A DNA stretch of 64,000 bases from Pseudolysinimonas yzui (GTDB lineage: Bacteria > Actinomycetota > Actinomycetes > Actinomycetales > Microbacteriaceae), in the NCBI RefSeq assembly GCF_014653215.1, contig NZ_BNAI01000002.1, forward strand, positions 310,001 through 374,000, in the 5' to 3' direction. The notes under the pieces are model-generated. The model was not told where the DNA came from and did no database searches. It saw nothing but the letters and a program-made list of their open reading frames with translations. The position numbers were made by a program, and so were the translations under genes. How positions within the stretch are numbered: position 1 is the first letter of the stretch; every line of letters begins with the position of its first letter. Below, in pieces: positions 42,811-54,287 of the stretch.

Positions 42811-42937
42811 GTGCATCCTCCCATCCGGACTTTAACCGTCGGTTCCGGATTTCCACCGGATCGGCTCCCCGCCTTCGCAGGCGAGGAGTTCGCGGACTAT
42901 GACCGCCGGTGCGGGATTTCACCGCCCCTGGAGCACG
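42811..42937 (-). promoter_or_regulatory. FMN riboswitch (RFN element)
   Basis: Read on the minus strand, the conserved blocks appear in order: CAGGGGCGGTGAAATCCC, ACCGGCGGT, AGTCCGCGA, CCGGTGGAAATCCGG, ACCGACGGTTAAAGTCCGG and ATGGGAGGATGCACG. FMN binding would switch off the ribD operon by termination or by hiding the ribD Shine-Dalgarno. A -10 candidate TATAGG lies just upstream at 42954-42959. With the flanking promoter DNA this fills the 320 bases between ribD and the next gene. Confidence 0.95.
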
Positions 42938-43058
42938 TGCTTCGTGTCACCAGCCTATAACTCACGTCGAGCGGCCGGCATTCCCGCCGTCGGCGGCCGA
43001 GTGCGGGGCCTGTTCGTCCCGCGTTCTCGGGAGTACCGTTCCGTCAAGGAGAAGCGGC

Positions 43059-43622
43059 ATGAAACGTGCACTGATCGTCGTCGTCATCGTGCTCGCCGCC
43101 CTCGCGGGCGCGCTCGTGACCTGGTTGCTCCTGCGGCAGTCGGCTCCGCCGACGGTCAACAGCTACGCCGAATGCGTCGCCGCCGGATACCCGGTACTGG
43201 AGACCTACCCCGAACAGTGCCGTACGCCCGACGGCAGAACGTTCGTGAACCCCGACGCGACGCCGATCGGGCCGACCGGGGAGTTCACCTCGGAGGGCGG
43301 CACGACGATCACCCTCGACGGGTGGACCGACGCCCTCGTCGCCAGCCCGCTGACGATCACGGGGGAGGTGCCGGGCAACTGGTCGTTCGAGGCGAGCTTC
43401 TCGGTGCAGCTGACCGACGCGGAGGGCAACGTGCTCGTCGAAGCCCCCGCGCAGCTCGAGGGCGACTGGATGACGGACGAGATGGTGCCGTTCAGCGTCA
43501 CCCTGACTTTCGAGCCTCCGCCGGGCACGAATCCCTCCGGGTTCCTCGTGCTGCTGAAGGCGAACGCGTCGGGGCTGCCGGAGAATGACGACTCTGTCAG
43601 AATCCCGATCGTCTTCGAGTAG
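43059..43622 (+). CDS. Membrane-anchored Gmad2-domain protein
   Basis: A 187-residue protein with one N-terminal membrane helix (residues 4-24), then a short Cys pair segment (SYAECVAAGYPVLETYPEQC) and an immunoglobulin-like Gmad2 domain (PLTITGEVPGNWSFEASFSV, then a closing IPIVFE). Probably anchored outside the membrane. AAGGAG lies seven bases before the ATG. Function unknown. Confidence 0.7.
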   Translation: MKRALIVVVIVLAALAGALVTWLLLRQSAPPTVNSYAECVAAGYPVLETYPEQCRTPDGRTFVNPDATPIGPTGEFTSEGGTTITLDGWTDALVASPLTITGEVPGNWSFEASFSVQLTDAEGNVLVEAPAQLEGDWMTDEMVPFSVTLTFEPPPGTNPSGFLVLLKANASGLPENDDSVRIPIVFE

Positions 43623-43633
43623 CTTCCGCGCCC

Positions 43634-45482
<1,849 letters not shown>

Positions 45483-45488
45483 GCATCT

Positions 45489-45494
45489 ACGGTA
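45489..45494 (-). promoter_or_regulatory. Leaderless -10 box TACCGT for xthA
   Basis: On the minus strand TACCGT ends six bases before the GTG at 45482. Confidence 0.5.
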
Positions 45495-45519
45495 GCGGCG
45501 ACCACCGAGACGGCGGCGC

Positions 45520-46521
45520 TCAGCGACGGCCGAACAGCCGCTGCCAGAATCCGCGCTTCGGGGGAGGCTGCGGCGTGTGCGCGGCGACGAGTGCTCGTGC
45601 CTGCTCGAGCCGGGCCTCGAAGACCTTCCGGTCGATCACGATCCCCTCGTCGTCGACGTCCACCGCCATCCAGGTGGCGGCGATCAGGATCACCTGCGAC
45701 ACGAAGTTGTAGTAGATCAGCAGGCCGGCGACGACCGCGAAGGATCCGATGAGCGGGTTGCTCCGCGCGCCGCCGAGCAGCAGGCCCCCGGCGACGGTCA
45801 GCGCGGCGAGCCCGATCGCGCCGAGCATCACCCCGTGCCGCAGGATGCGGGCGGGCACCTTCACTCCGGCGAGCAGCCGGTAGAGCCCGGCAAGGGCGGT
45901 CGCGTACACGAGCACCGCGACGACCAGGGTGACCGTGCGGCTCAGCACCAGGCCGATGACCGACCGTGCGTCGATGCCCAGCCAGCCGAGCACGCCCTCC
46001 GTCGCGGTGGTGCCGGCGAACGACAGTCCCGCAGCGATCAGCAGGAGCACGCCGAAGGCGACGCCGAGGGCGAGGTCGATGAGCTTCTGCAGCACCACGT
46101 TGGTCGACGCGGGTGGCAGATCGAACAGGGTGCGCACCGAGTCGCGGGCGGAGGCGAGCCAGCCGAGCGCGGTGAACAGCAGCCCGACGAATGCGACCAG
46201 GCCCGAAACGCCGAACTCGACGCCCGCCGAGAACACCTCCGGGTCGATCGCCCCATTGCGCGAGCCGTCCTTGATGAGACCCGGCACCACCCCGGCGAGG
46301 AAGTCGAGCAGGGTCTGTCGAAGGAGCGTGTCGCCGCTCACCACGACACCCGCGACCGAGAAGGCGACCCACAGGCCCGCGAACACGGCGAACAGCGCCT
46401 GATACGCCAGTCCGCTCGCCAGGATCGGGCCGCGGTCGCGACCGTAGCGCACGAACACCCGCACGGCCTTCTGGCGTTGCGCCCAGGCGTTTGCGGCAGC
46501 GATCCGATCCGTCAGTCGCAT
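45520..46521 (-). CDS. YihY/BrkB-family membrane protein
   Basis: A 333-residue inner-membrane protein with six helices, typical of the YihY/virulence factor BrkB family (GLAYQALFAVFAGLWVAFSV, LLIYYNFVSQVILIAATWMA). The C-terminus is a basic cytoplasmic tail. Function of the family is not established. It has its own leaderless promoter and ends 37 bases before the xthA start. Confidence 0.8.
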   Translation of the reverse strand: MRLTDRIAAANAWAQRQKAVRVFVRYGRDRGPILASGLAYQALFAVFAGLWVAFSVAGVVVSGDTLLRQTLLDFLAGVVPGLIKDGSRNGAIDPEVFSAGVEFGVSGLVAFVGLLFTALGWLASARDSVRTLFDLPPASTNVVLQKLIDLALGVAFGVLLLIAAGLSFAGTTATEGVLGWLGIDARSVIGLVLSRTVTLVVAVLVYATALAGLYRLLAGVKVPARILRHGVMLGAIGLAALTVAGGLLLGGARSNPLIGSFAVVAGLLIYYNFVSQVILIAATWMAVDVDDEGIVIDRKVFEARLEQARALVAAHTPQPPPKRGFWQRLFGRR

Positions 46522-46528
46522 GGGTGTC

Positions 46529-46534
46529 AGCCTA
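46529..46534 (-). promoter_or_regulatory. Leaderless -10 box TAGGCT for the YihY gene
   Basis: On the minus strand TAGGCT ends seven bases before the ATG at 46521. A CCCCCC-ATTC-GGGGGG hairpin (46550-46565) lies just upstream. Confidence 0.45.
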
Positions 46535-46707
46535 GGCGGGGCCTAGGTGCCCCCCATTCGGGGGGTGAGTCGCGGGTGAACATCGGCGTCATAGTAGACG
46601 GAACGGGCTGTCTCTTTTGGTGAAAGCCGTCGCGTCGCGGCAACGCTCTCGACGGGTTTCGATTCCTGAATGAGGGACACAGAGAGGCCCGGGAATGGAT
46701 CAGGGGG

Positions 46708-48222
46708 ATGAGCGAGCAGGATACGAAGCTAACCACTTCGGATGCGGAGCTGATCGAACGCGCGCGATCGGGGGATACGCGGGCGTTCGGGGAATTGTGG
46801 CGCCGTCATTATCGTTCTGCCGCTCGCGTCGCCCGCCAGTTCACGTCGTCGATCGATGCGGATGACCTCGTCAGCGAGGCTTATGCACGGATCTACCAAC
46901 GTGTTCTGGCGGGCGGCGGACCTACCGGCGCCTTTCGTCCCTACCTGTACACGACTATCCGAAACCTAGCGAGCTCCTGGGGGGCCGCCTCGCGTGACGT
47001 CCAGGTGGACATCATCGAAGACTTCGAAGACGACAGGATTCCGGACGACCCGGCCGCGTGGGCCCTCGACCGGACACTGACCGCGCGCGCCTTCCGCTCC
47101 CTCCCCGAGCGGTGGCAGACCGTGCTCTGGTACACCGAGGTCGAAGGCATGGACCCGCACGAGGTCGCGCCCCTGATGGGCATGACCGCGAACGGCGTCG
47201 CCGCCCTCTCGTACCGCGCCCGGGAAGGCCTGCGCAAGGCGTGGCTGCAGGCGCATGTGTCGGATGCCAGCGCGTCCGGTGAATGCCAGTGGGCGATGTC
47301 GCGGCTCGGCGAGCATGCCCGCGACGGTCTCTCGAACCGCGATCGCGAGCGGCTCACCGCGCACCTCGCCGGCTGCGCCAAGTGCACCATCGTGTCGGAA
47401 GAGGTCGACGAGGTCGGCTCCCGCCTCGCGTTGGTGCTGCTCCCGCTGCTCCTCGGTGGCGTCGCCGGGGGGTCGCTGCTGGCGTCGCTCAGCGAAGCGT
47501 CGGGAGCCTCCGCCGCCACCCTGCCGATCCCCGACGTGCCCGTCGCCCTCGACACGATCGCCGGCAGCGGAGTGCTCGCGGCGCCCATCGTCGGCGGACT
47601 CTCGATGGGAGCCGCCGCCGGAACGGGCACGCTCGTCGGCGGGTTCGCCGTCGCCGCCGTGATCGTCGGCAGCGTCGCGCTCGGCGTCGCGCCGACCGTC
47701 GACGACGGGGGATCCGCCCCGCCGCCCGCCGCCGTCGAGCAGGACGAGACGACCGACGACGCCGGCTCGACGACATCCGATGACGGGGTCGTCGACATCG
47801 AAGAGGTCGTCGCCGGCGATGCCGACACCGTCGGCGGGGTGCTCGAAGAGACGGTCGACTCGGTCATCGACACGATCACCGACGACAACGGCTCCATCGT
47901 CGACGCCGACATCGCCCTTCACCTCACCGGTACGGGAACCCCCGGCGCCACGATCACCGCGCAGGCGGCCGGCACCGTCTACGCCACGGTGCAGGTCAAC
48001 GCCGCAGGCAACTACGTCATCGACATCGCGGCGTTCCCGGGCGGGCTTTCATCGATCGACCTGGTGCAGACCGTCGACCGCGACTACCTCGGCGCCCTCG
48101 TGCTCGGCAGCAACCCGCTCGCCGAAGTGCTCGGCCTGCTCGACGGACTCATCAACGCGCTCATCCAGCCCCTCGGGTTGTCGTCGGGCGGCGGCACCGT
48201 CGACGTCAACCTCATCGGCTGA
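46708..48222 (+). CDS. ECF-type sigma factor fused to zinc-finger and membrane segments
   Basis: A 504-residue protein. Residues 10-100 are sigma region 2 (SIDADDLVSEAYARIYQRVL) and 125-180 region 4 (HEVAPLMGMTANGVAALSYRAREGLRKAW). A zf-HC2-type anti-sigma finger follows (His219, Cys223, Cys226 in HLAGCAKC). Hydrophobic segments near 240-262 and 310-334 would span the membrane. The remainder is an acidic linker and a beta-rich domain near 400-470 (GTPGATITAQAAGTVYATVQ). Sigma and anti-sigma functions in one chain imply activation at the membrane, perhaps by cleavage. GGGGG precedes the ATG. Confidence 0.8.
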   Translation: MSEQDTKLTTSDAELIERARSGDTRAFGELWRRHYRSAARVARQFTSSIDADDLVSEAYARIYQRVLAGGGPTGAFRPYLYTTIRNLASSWGAASRDVQVDIIEDFEDDRIPDDPAAWALDRTLTARAFRSLPERWQTVLWYTEVEGMDPHEVAPLMGMTANGVAALSYRAREGLRKAWLQAHVSDASASGECQWAMSRLGEHARDGLSNRDRERLTAHLAGCAKCTIVSEEVDEVGSRLALVLLPLLLGGVAGGSLLASLSEASGASAATLPIPDVPVALDTIAGSGVLAAPIVGGLSMGAAAGTGTLVGGFAVAAVIVGSVALGVAPTVDDGGSAPPPAAVEQDETTDDAGSTTSDDGVVDIEEVVAGDADTVGGVLEETVDSVIDTITDDNGSIVDADIALHLTGTGTPGATITAQAAGTVYATVQVNAAGNYVIDIAAFPGGLSSIDLVQTVDRDYLGALVLGSNPLAEVLGLLDGLINALIQPLGLSSGGGTVDVNLIG

Positions 48223-48227
48223 TCGAT

Positions 48228-48247
48228 GTCCCCCGAACTCGGGGGAC
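48228..48247 (+). terminator. Hairpin after the sigma-factor gene
   Basis: GTCCCCC, six bases, GGGGGAC, starting six bases after the stop codon. No long T run follows, as is common in high-GC actinobacteria. Confidence 0.5.
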
Positions 48248-48297
48248 GAAAGTCGCGAAAGCCGCGTCATACCCGCCGAGTGCTCACGTCTCTTCAG

Positions 48298-48317
48298 CTG
48301 AGACCTCCGGGTCTCAG
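48298..48317 (-). terminator. Hairpin after sdhB
   Basis: CTGAGACC, loop TCCG, GGTCTCAG: a perfect eight-pair stem about 80 bases past the sdhB stop, between the convergent genes. Confidence 0.5.
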
Positions 48318-48394
48318 CCCTTCGACGTCCCATCCGAGGGCACTCGGTCCGGTCCCGCGGTGATCCCAGCCTTCGCGGGGCCGGGCCTTCCTCG

Positions 48395-49156
48395 TTAAAC
48401 GACGGTGAGGTCGAGGCGGGGGAGGCCGGGGTTTCCGCGGAGGACGGCCTGCTTCACTTCGGCGATCGCCTTGGTGACCTCGATGCCGCGCGGGCAGGCC
48501 TCGGAGCAGTTGAAGGTCGTGCGGCAGCGCCACACTCCCTCCTTGTCGTTGAGGATGTCGAGGCGCACCTGCGACCCCTCGTCGCGGCTGTCGAAGATGA
48601 AGCGGTGCGCGTTGACGATCGCGGCCGGGCCGAAGTACTGGCCGTCGGTCCAGAACACCGGGCACGACGAGGTGCACGCGGCGCAGAGGATGCACTTGGT
48701 GGTGTCGTCGAAGATCGCGCGCTGGGCGACCGACTGGATGCGCTCCTTGTAGGGCTTGTCGCTCGCGATGAGGAACGGCTGGATGGCGCGGTACGACTCG
48801 AAGAACGGCTCCATGTCGACGATGAGGTCCTTCTCGAGCGGAAGGCCCTTGATCGCCTCGACGTAGATCGGCTGGCTGATGTCGAGATCCTTGATGAGGG
48901 TCTTGCAGGCGAGCCGGTTCCTGCCGTTGATGCGCATCGCATCCGAACCGCAGATGCCGTGCGCGCACGAGCGGCGGAACGACAGCGACCCGTCTTGCTC
49001 CCACTTGATCTGGTGCAGCGCGTCGAGCACCCGGTCGGTCGGGTACATCTGCACGTCGTAGTCGACCCAGCGCGGCTCCTCGTCGACCTCGGGGTCGAAG
49101 CGGCGGATGATGAGGGTGACGGTGAATGCCTGCACGGGCGCCTCGGCGACGGCCAT
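48395..49156 (-). CDS. sdhB: Succinate dehydrogenase iron-sulfur subunit
   Basis: A 253-residue protein with the three cluster motifs: SCAHGICGSDAM plus LAC for [2Fe-2S], CILCAACTSSCP for [4Fe-4S], and CSEACPRGI for [3Fe-4S]. It passes electrons from SdhA to quinone. The ATG overlaps the sdhA stop (TGATG). Confidence 0.95.
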   Translation of the reverse strand: MAVAEAPVQAFTVTLIIRRFDPEVDEEPRWVDYDVQMYPTDRVLDALHQIKWEQDGSLSFRRSCAHGICGSDAMRINGRNRLACKTLIKDLDISQPIYVEAIKGLPLEKDLIVDMEPFFESYRAIQPFLIASDKPYKERIQSVAQRAIFDDTTKCILCAACTSSCPVFWTDGQYFGPAAIVNAHRFIFDSRDEGSQVRLDILNDKEGVWRCRTTFNCSEACPRGIEVTKAIAEVKQAVLRGNPGLPRLDLTVV

Positions 49157-50952
49157 CAGTACTTCCTCTCCATCGGCTGGTAGTTGGTGATCACGACCGG
49201 CTTCCAGTCGAGCGTGATGTGGTCGGACGCGTCGGGCGAATGCGGGTCGCCGGTCAGGTACGCCATCGTGTGCTTCATGTAGGTGGCGTCGTCGCGGTCG
49301 GGGTAGTCGTCGCGCATGTGGCCGCCGCGGCTCTCCTTGCGGTTGCGCGCGCTGTAGACGACCACCTCGGCGAGGTCGAGCAGGAAGCCCAGTTCGATCG
49401 CTTCGAGCAGGTCGGTGTTGAACCGCTTGCCCTTGTCTTGGATCGACACGTTCTTGTAGCGCTCGCGCAGCGTGTAGATCGTGTGGGTGACCTTCTCGAG
49501 CGACGCGTCGGTGCGGAAGACCTGCGCGTTGCGGTCCATCTCCTCCTGCAGTTCCTTGCGCAGATGCGCGATGCGCTCGGTGCCCGTCGAGTTCTTCAGC
49601 TGCGCGACGAGCCCGGTGACGAACGCGGCGGGGTTCTTCGGCAGCGGCGTCCAGTCCACCGTCTTGGCGTATTCGACGGCGTTGTTGCCGGCCCGCTTGC
49701 CGAACACGTTGATGTCGAGCAGCGAGTTGGTGCCCAGGCGGTTGGAGCCGTGCACGCTCACGCAGGCGCATTCACCGGCCGCGTAGAGACCGGGCACGAC
49801 GGTGTCGTTGTCGCGCAGCACCTCGGCCTTGACGTTGGTCGGGATGCCGCCCATCGCGTAGTGCGCCGTCGGCATGACGGGCACCGGCTCGACGACCGGG
49901 TCGACGCCCAGGTACGTGCGGGCGAACTCGGTGATGTCGGGCAGCTTCGTCTCGAGCACCTCGGCCCCGAGGTGGGTGCAGTCCAGCAGCACGTAGTCCT
50001 TGTGCGGTCCGGCCCCGCGACCCTCGGCGACCTCCTGCACCATGCAGCGCGACACGATGTCGCGCGGCGCGAGGTCTTTGATGGTCGGGGCGTAGCGCTC
50101 CATGAAGCGCTCACCGGAGGCGTTGCGCAGGATGGCGCCCTCACCGCGGGCGCCCTCGGTCAAGAGGATGCCGAGGCCGGCCAGTCCGGTCGGGTGGAAC
50201 TGGAAGAACTCCATGTCTTCCAACGGCAGACCCTTGCGCCAGATGATGCCGACGCCGTCACCGGTGAGGGTGTGCGCGTTCGAGGTGGTCTTGTAGATCT
50301 TGCCGAAGCCGCCGGTGGCGAAGACGATCGCCTTCGCCTGGAAGACGTGGATCTCACCGGTGGAGAGTTCGTAGGCGACGACGCCCGAGGGCTGCTCCTT
50401 GCCCTTGACCGTGGTCATGACGACATCCAGCGCGTAGTACTCGTTGTAGAACTCGACGCCGAGCTTCACGCAGTTCTGGAACAGCGTCTGCAGGATCATG
50501 TGGCCGGTGCGGTCCGCCGCGTAGCAGGCCCGGCGCACCGGCGCCTTGCCGTGGTCGCGGGTGTGGCCGCCGAAGCGCCGCTGGTCGATCTTGCCGTCGG
50601 GCGTGCGGTTGAACGGCAGGCCCATGTTCTCGAGGTCGAGCACGGCGTCGATGGCTTCCTTCGCCAGGATCTCGGCCGCATCCTGGTCGACGAGGTAGTC
50701 GCCGCCCTTGACGGTGTCGAAGGTGTGCCACTCCCAGCTGTCCTCCTCGACGTTGGCGAGGGCCGCAGCCATGCCGCCCTGCGCCGCACCGGTGTGCGAC
50801 CGGGTCGGGTAGAGCTTCGTGATGACCGCCGTCTTCGCCTTCGGTCCCGCCTCGATCGCCGCGCGCATGCCGGCGCCGCCGGCCCCGACGATCACGACGT
50901 CGTAGCGGTGATAGTGAACGCCGTCGATGACGTCGCCGTCTTCAAAATCCAT
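49156..50952 (-). CDS. sdhA: Succinate dehydrogenase flavoprotein subunit
   Basis: A 598-residue flavoprotein: [16 protein letters not shown] binds [16 protein letters not shown] contains the His for covalent FAD attachment, and HPTGLAGLG and the MGGIPTN loop form the active site. It oxidises succinate to fumarate. I chose the ATG at 50952, with CGGAG upstream; an upstream extension is possible but unlike the family. Confidence 0.95.
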   Translation of the reverse strand: MDFEDGDVIDGVHYHRYDVVIVGAGGAGMRAAIEAGPKAKTAVITKLYPTRSHTGAAQGGMAAALANVEEDSWEWHTFDTVKGGDYLVDQDAAEILAKEAIDAVLDLENMGLPFNRTPDGKIDQRRFGGHTRDHGKAPVRRACYAADRTGHMILQTLFQNCVKLGVEFYNEYYALDVVMTTVKGKEQPSGVVAYELSTGEIHVFQAKAIVFATGGFGKIYKTTSNAHTLTGDGVGIIWRKGLPLEDMEFFQFHPTGLAGLGILLTEGARGEGAILRNASGERFMERYAPTIKDLAPRDIVSRCMVQEVAEGRGAGPHKDYVLLDCTHLGAEVLETKLPDITEFARTYLGVDPVVEPVPVMPTAHYAMGGIPTNVKAEVLRDNDTVVPGLYAAGECACVSVHGSNRLGTNSLLDINVFGKRAGNNAVEYAKTVDWTPLPKNPAAFVTGLVAQLKNSTGTERIAHLRKELQEEMDRNAQVFRTDASLEKVTHTIYTLRERYKNVSIQDKGKRFNTDLLEAIELGFLLDLAEVVVYSARNRKESRGGHMRDDYPDRDDATYMKHTMAYLTGDPHSPDASDHITLDWKPVVITNYQPMERKY

Positions 50953-50969
50953 GCGTGTGTGCTCCGGGA

Positions 50970-51413
50970 TCACTGCGCCGCGCAGAGCGGAGCGAGGGTT
51001 GCCGACGGTTCCCCGATGCACGGGTCGAACGTCGTGAGAACGAGGGTTCCGAGGGTGAGGAGCACGATCGTGGCGCCCGCGAGGGCGACCAGGAACACGA
51101 TCCGCAGGCGCCCGTGGGCGTAGTCGTTGATGATCGTGCGCATGCCGTTGGCCCCGTGGATGAGGGCGAACCAGAGCAGCAGCATGTCGTAGACCACCCA
51201 GAACGGGTCGGCGAGCTTGCCGGCGACGAACGCGAAGTCGATCGCCTTCACCCCGTCACCGAGGAAGAGGTTCACCAGCAGGTGGCCGAAGATCAGCACG
51301 ACGAGCAGCACGCCCGAGACGCGCATGTAGAGCCAGCCCCACATCTCCCAGTTCACCCTGCGGCGCTTGAGCTGACGAGTGTTGGGCGCCGGGATCGCGG
51401 TCGAGGTGGCCAT
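50970..51413 (-). CDS. sdhD: Succinate dehydrogenase membrane anchor subunit D
   Basis: A 147-residue protein with three membrane helices; [20 protein letters not shown] carries a heme-ligand-type His, and [15 protein letters not shown] is typical of SdhD. The start overlaps the sdhC stop. Confidence 0.85.
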   Translation of the reverse strand: MATSTAIPAPNTRQLKRRRVNWEMWGWLYMRVSGVLLVVLIFGHLLVNLFLGDGVKAIDFAFVAGKLADPFWVVYDMLLLWFALIHGANGMRTIINDYAHGRLRIVFLVALAGATIVLLTLGTLVLTTFDPCIGEPSATLAPLCAAQ

Positions 51414-51838
51414 CACTCGCCTCCGAAGACGTGCAGGAGCTGACGCGGGATGAAGCCGGCGAGCAGCAGAAGCCACACGGCGACCACGATCCAGAACATG
51501 AGGCGCTGGATGCGCGGGCCGATGCTCAGGAAGTCGATCGCGATGATGCGCAGGCCGTTGAGGGCGTGCAGGCCGATCGCGGCGACGAGGCCGATCTCGC
51601 CGAGGCCCATGATCGGGGTCTTGTAGGTGCCGATCACCGCGTCGTACGCCTCCGGGCTGACCCGGATGAGCGCGGTGTCGAGGATGTGCACCAACAGGAA
51701 GAAGAAGATGGCGACCCCGGTGATGCGATGCAGCACCCAGGACCACATTCCTTCGCGGCCGCGGTACAGGGTTCCGACCGGTCGCTTCGGGGCTGTGATC
51801 TTGGGAGCCCGGATCTTCGCCGCGTCAGTCGTGGACAC
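51413..51838 (-). CDS. sdhC: Succinate dehydrogenase cytochrome b556 subunit
   Basis: A 141-residue protein with three membrane helices. SWVLHRITGVAIFFFLLVHI is the conserved SHRxTG-type segment with heme and quinone residues, and LHALNGLRIIAID follows. First gene of sdhCDAB; the GTG at 51838 has AAGGAGG upstream. Confidence 0.9.
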   Translation of the reverse strand: MSTTDAAKIRAPKITAPKRPVGTLYRGREGMWSWVLHRITGVAIFFFLLVHILDTALIRVSPEAYDAVIGTYKTPIMGLGEIGLVAAIGLHALNGLRIIAIDFLSIGPRIQRLMFWIVVAVWLLLLAGFIPRQLLHVFGGE

Positions 51839-51918
51839 GGATTCCTCCTTGTGCTCCGTCGCGGGGTGGCGCGCCGCAGTGTGAATCAGTACTCGTCAGT
51901 CTAGGCGACCGGCGAGCC

Positions 51919-53052
51919 TCAGATGCGCGCGCCGGCGAGGGCGCGGTCGGTCATGACGCGAGCGTAGAACTCCAGCAGGTCGTCGCAGATCGCCGCCCAC
52001 GACCGGCCGAGCACCCGCCGTCGACCGGCCTCGCCCATCCGGGCCCGCAGCTCCGGAGCGGCGACCAGTCCCGCCACGGCCGTCCGCAGGTCGGAGTCGG
52101 ACGCGGGGTCGTAGAGCAACCCGTCGACGCCGGGTTCGACGAGGTCGATCGGGCCGCCCGCCCGGGGAGCGACGACGGGGAGCCCGCTCGCGTGGGCCTC
52201 CTGAAGGGTCTGCCCGAAGGTCTCCTCGGTGCCGGTGTGCACGAACAGGTCGAGCGCGGCGTAGGCGTCGGCGAGGTCGTCGCCACCGAGGGCGCCGAGG
52301 AAGGTGACCGGCATCCCGTCGAGCGCGCGCACGACCTGCGGCATCGCGGGGCCGTCCCCGATGACGGCGAGCCGCATCCCGGGGATGTCGCGCAGCTCGG
52401 CCAGCCGCTCGAGGCTCTTCTCCGGGGCGACCCGGCCGACGTAGCCGACGATCGTCTCGCCGTCGGGAGCGAGTCGTGCCCGCAGGTCGGCTGCGCCGGC
52501 GCCCGTCCGCCGGCTCGGGTGGTAGCGCTCGATGTCGACGCCGCGACCCCAGCGCTCCAGGCGGGGCACGCCCGCGGCGCGGAGGTCGGCGAGCGCCGTG
52601 GTCGACGGGGCGAGGGTCAGATCCGCGCCCTCGTGGATCCACCGCACGAGGCGCCAGGCGAACGCGCTCGCGGCCGAGAGCCGATTGCGCCGCGCGTATC
52701 CCGACACGTCGGTCTGGTAGATCGCGACGCTGGGCACGCCGAGGCGGTTCGCCGACGCGATCGCCTGCGCGCCGAGCAGAAACGGGGAGGCCACATGCAG
52801 CACGTCGGGCCGGAAGGCGGCGAGCAGTCCGCTCACCTGCGAGTTCGGCAGGCCCACCGGAAACTGGCGGTAGGCGAGGGCGGGCACCTGATGGATGCGG
52901 AATCCGGCGTATTCGCGCGGCGAACCCGCCGCGGGAACGATGACCGTCGCCTCGTGCCCACGCATCGCGAGGTGGTCGAGCACGCGGACGACCGACGTCG
53001 TGACGCCGTTGACCGTCGGCAGGAAGCTCTCGCTCACCACGGCGACCCTCAT
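51919..53052 (-). CDS. Family 4 glycosyltransferase, probably mannosyl
   Basis: A 377-residue GT-B enzyme. The N-terminal VVSESFLPTVNGVTTSVVRV and the C-terminal nucleotide-sugar site HTGTEETFGQTLQEAHASGL, with the E-x7-E motif, match actinobacterial GDP-mannose-dependent mannosyltransferases (MgtA/PimB-like). The divergent gene makes GDP-mannose, which supports that donor. The acceptor is probably a membrane glycolipid. Confidence 0.75.
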   Translation of the reverse strand: MRVAVVSESFLPTVNGVTTSVVRVLDHLAMRGHEATVIVPAAGSPREYAGFRIHQVPALAYRQFPVGLPNSQVSGLLAAFRPDVLHVASPFLLGAQAIASANRLGVPSVAIYQTDVSGYARRNRLSAASAFAWRLVRWIHEGADLTLAPSTTALADLRAAGVPRLERWGRGVDIERYHPSRRTGAGAADLRARLAPDGETIVGYVGRVAPEKSLERLAELRDIPGMRLAVIGDGPAMPQVVRALDGMPVTFLGALGGDDLADAYAALDLFVHTGTEETFGQTLQEAHASGLPVVAPRAGGPIDLVEPGVDGLLYDPASDSDLRTAVAGLVAAPELRARMGEAGRRRVLGRSWAAICDDLLEFYARVMTDRALAGARI

Positions 53053-53058
53053 GCCGCG

Positions 53059-53064
53059 ACGCTA
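53059..53064 (-). promoter_or_regulatory. Leaderless -10 box TAGCGT for the glycosyltransferase gene
   Basis: On the minus strand TAGCGT ends six bases before the ATG at 53052. Confidence 0.5.
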
Positions 53065-53146
53065 CGGAGCGCTCGGGCGGGGGCAGGCGACCTCGGCGTG
53101 ACGTGCGGGTGTACGGCGGCTGAAGACTGCGCTCATGCCCCACGGT

Positions 53147-53152
53147 TACGCT
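53147..53152 (+). promoter_or_regulatory. Leaderless -10 box TACGCT for the GDP-mannose gene
   Basis: TACGCT ends seven bases before the ATG at 53160. Confidence 0.45.
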
Positions 53153-53159
53153 GAGGCGC

Positions 53160-54284
53160 ATGGCCGACACCCCCGACGCGCTCGCCCGGTTCTACAGCGT
53201 CATCCCCGCCGGCGGCATCGGCTCCCGGCTCTGGCCGCTCTCGCGCGCCGACGCCCCGAAGTTCCTGCACGACCTCACCGGATCGGGCAGCACCCTGCTG
53301 CGCAGCACCTGGGACCGGCTCGCCCCGCTCTCGGGTGACCAGCGGATCATGGTGGTCACCGGGCGCGCCCACCGCGCCGCCGTCGAGGAGCAGCTTCCCG
53401 AGCTCGCCGACGCCAACGTCGTGCTCGAGAGCGAACCGAAGGACTCTTCCGCCGCGGTCGGACTCGCCGCCGCCATCCTGGTGCGCCGCGAGCCCGACGT
53501 GATCGTCGGGTCGTTCGCCGCCGACCACGTGATCCGGGATGTGCGCTCGTTCCGCCGCGCGATCGAGCAGGCCGTCGTCGTCGCCGACGCCGGCTACATC
53601 GCGACGATCGGCATCACCCCCACCGAACCGGCGATCGGTTTCGGCTACATCCACTGCGGCGAGTCGCTCGACATCCCGGGGGCCCCGAAGGCGCTGCGGG
53701 TGGAGAGTTTCGTCGAGAAGCCCGACCTGGCGACGGCGGAGCAGTACGTCGAAGGCGGTGAGCACCTCTGGAACGGGGGCATGTTCGTCGCCCGGGCCGA
53801 CGTTCTGCTCGACCAGATGCGCGAGACCCAGCCGGAACTGGTGAGCGGCCTCGAGGAGCTGGCGGCCGTCTGGGACGATCCGGCACGCCGCGGCCCGGCG
53901 GTCGACCGCATCTGGCCGGGACTCACCAAGATCGCCATCGACTACTCCGTGGCCGAGCCCGCCGCCCGGGCCGGACGCCTCGCCGTCGTGCCCGGCACCT
54001 TCGACTGGGACGACGTCGGCGACTTCGCCTCGATCGCCAAACTGCACTCCGGGGGGCGCAAGAACGACCTCGCGATCCTCGGCGAGAACGCCCGCGTGCT
54101 CGCCGACGCCTCGAGCGGCATCGTCGTGAGCCAGACCGACCGCATCATCTCGCTCATCGGCGTGCGCGACATCATCGTGGTCGACACCCCCGACGCCCTG
54201 CTGGTCACGACGAGCGCGAACGCCCAGCGGGTGAAGAGCGTCGTGGATGCCCTCAAGCTCAGCGGTCGCTCCGAGGTGCTGTAG
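53160..54284 (+). CDS. manC: Mannose-1-phosphate guanylyltransferase
   Basis: A 374-residue nucleotidyltransferase: VIPAGGIGSRLWPLSRADAP is the GTP-binding loop with the pyrophosphorylase arginine, SFAADHVI the metal Asp, and FVEKPDL the sugar-phosphate Lys. It makes GDP-mannose from mannose-1-phosphate and GTP. Divergent from the glycosyltransferase that may use the product. It ends three bases before the convergent RraA-like gene. Confidence 0.85.
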   Translation: MADTPDALARFYSVIPAGGIGSRLWPLSRADAPKFLHDLTGSGSTLLRSTWDRLAPLSGDQRIMVVTGRAHRAAVEEQLPELADANVVLESEPKDSSAAVGLAAAILVRREPDVIVGSFAADHVIRDVRSFRRAIEQAVVVADAGYIATIGITPTEPAIGFGYIHCGESLDIPGAPKALRVESFVEKPDLATAEQYVEGGEHLWNGGMFVARADVLLDQMRETQPELVSGLEELAAVWDDPARRGPAVDRIWPGLTKIAIDYSVAEPAARAGRLAVVPGTFDWDDVGDFASIAKLHSGGRKNDLAILGENARVLADASSGIVVSQTDRIISLIGVRDIIVVDTPDALLVTTSANAQRVKSVVDALKLSGRSEVL

Positions 54285-54287
54285 ACC

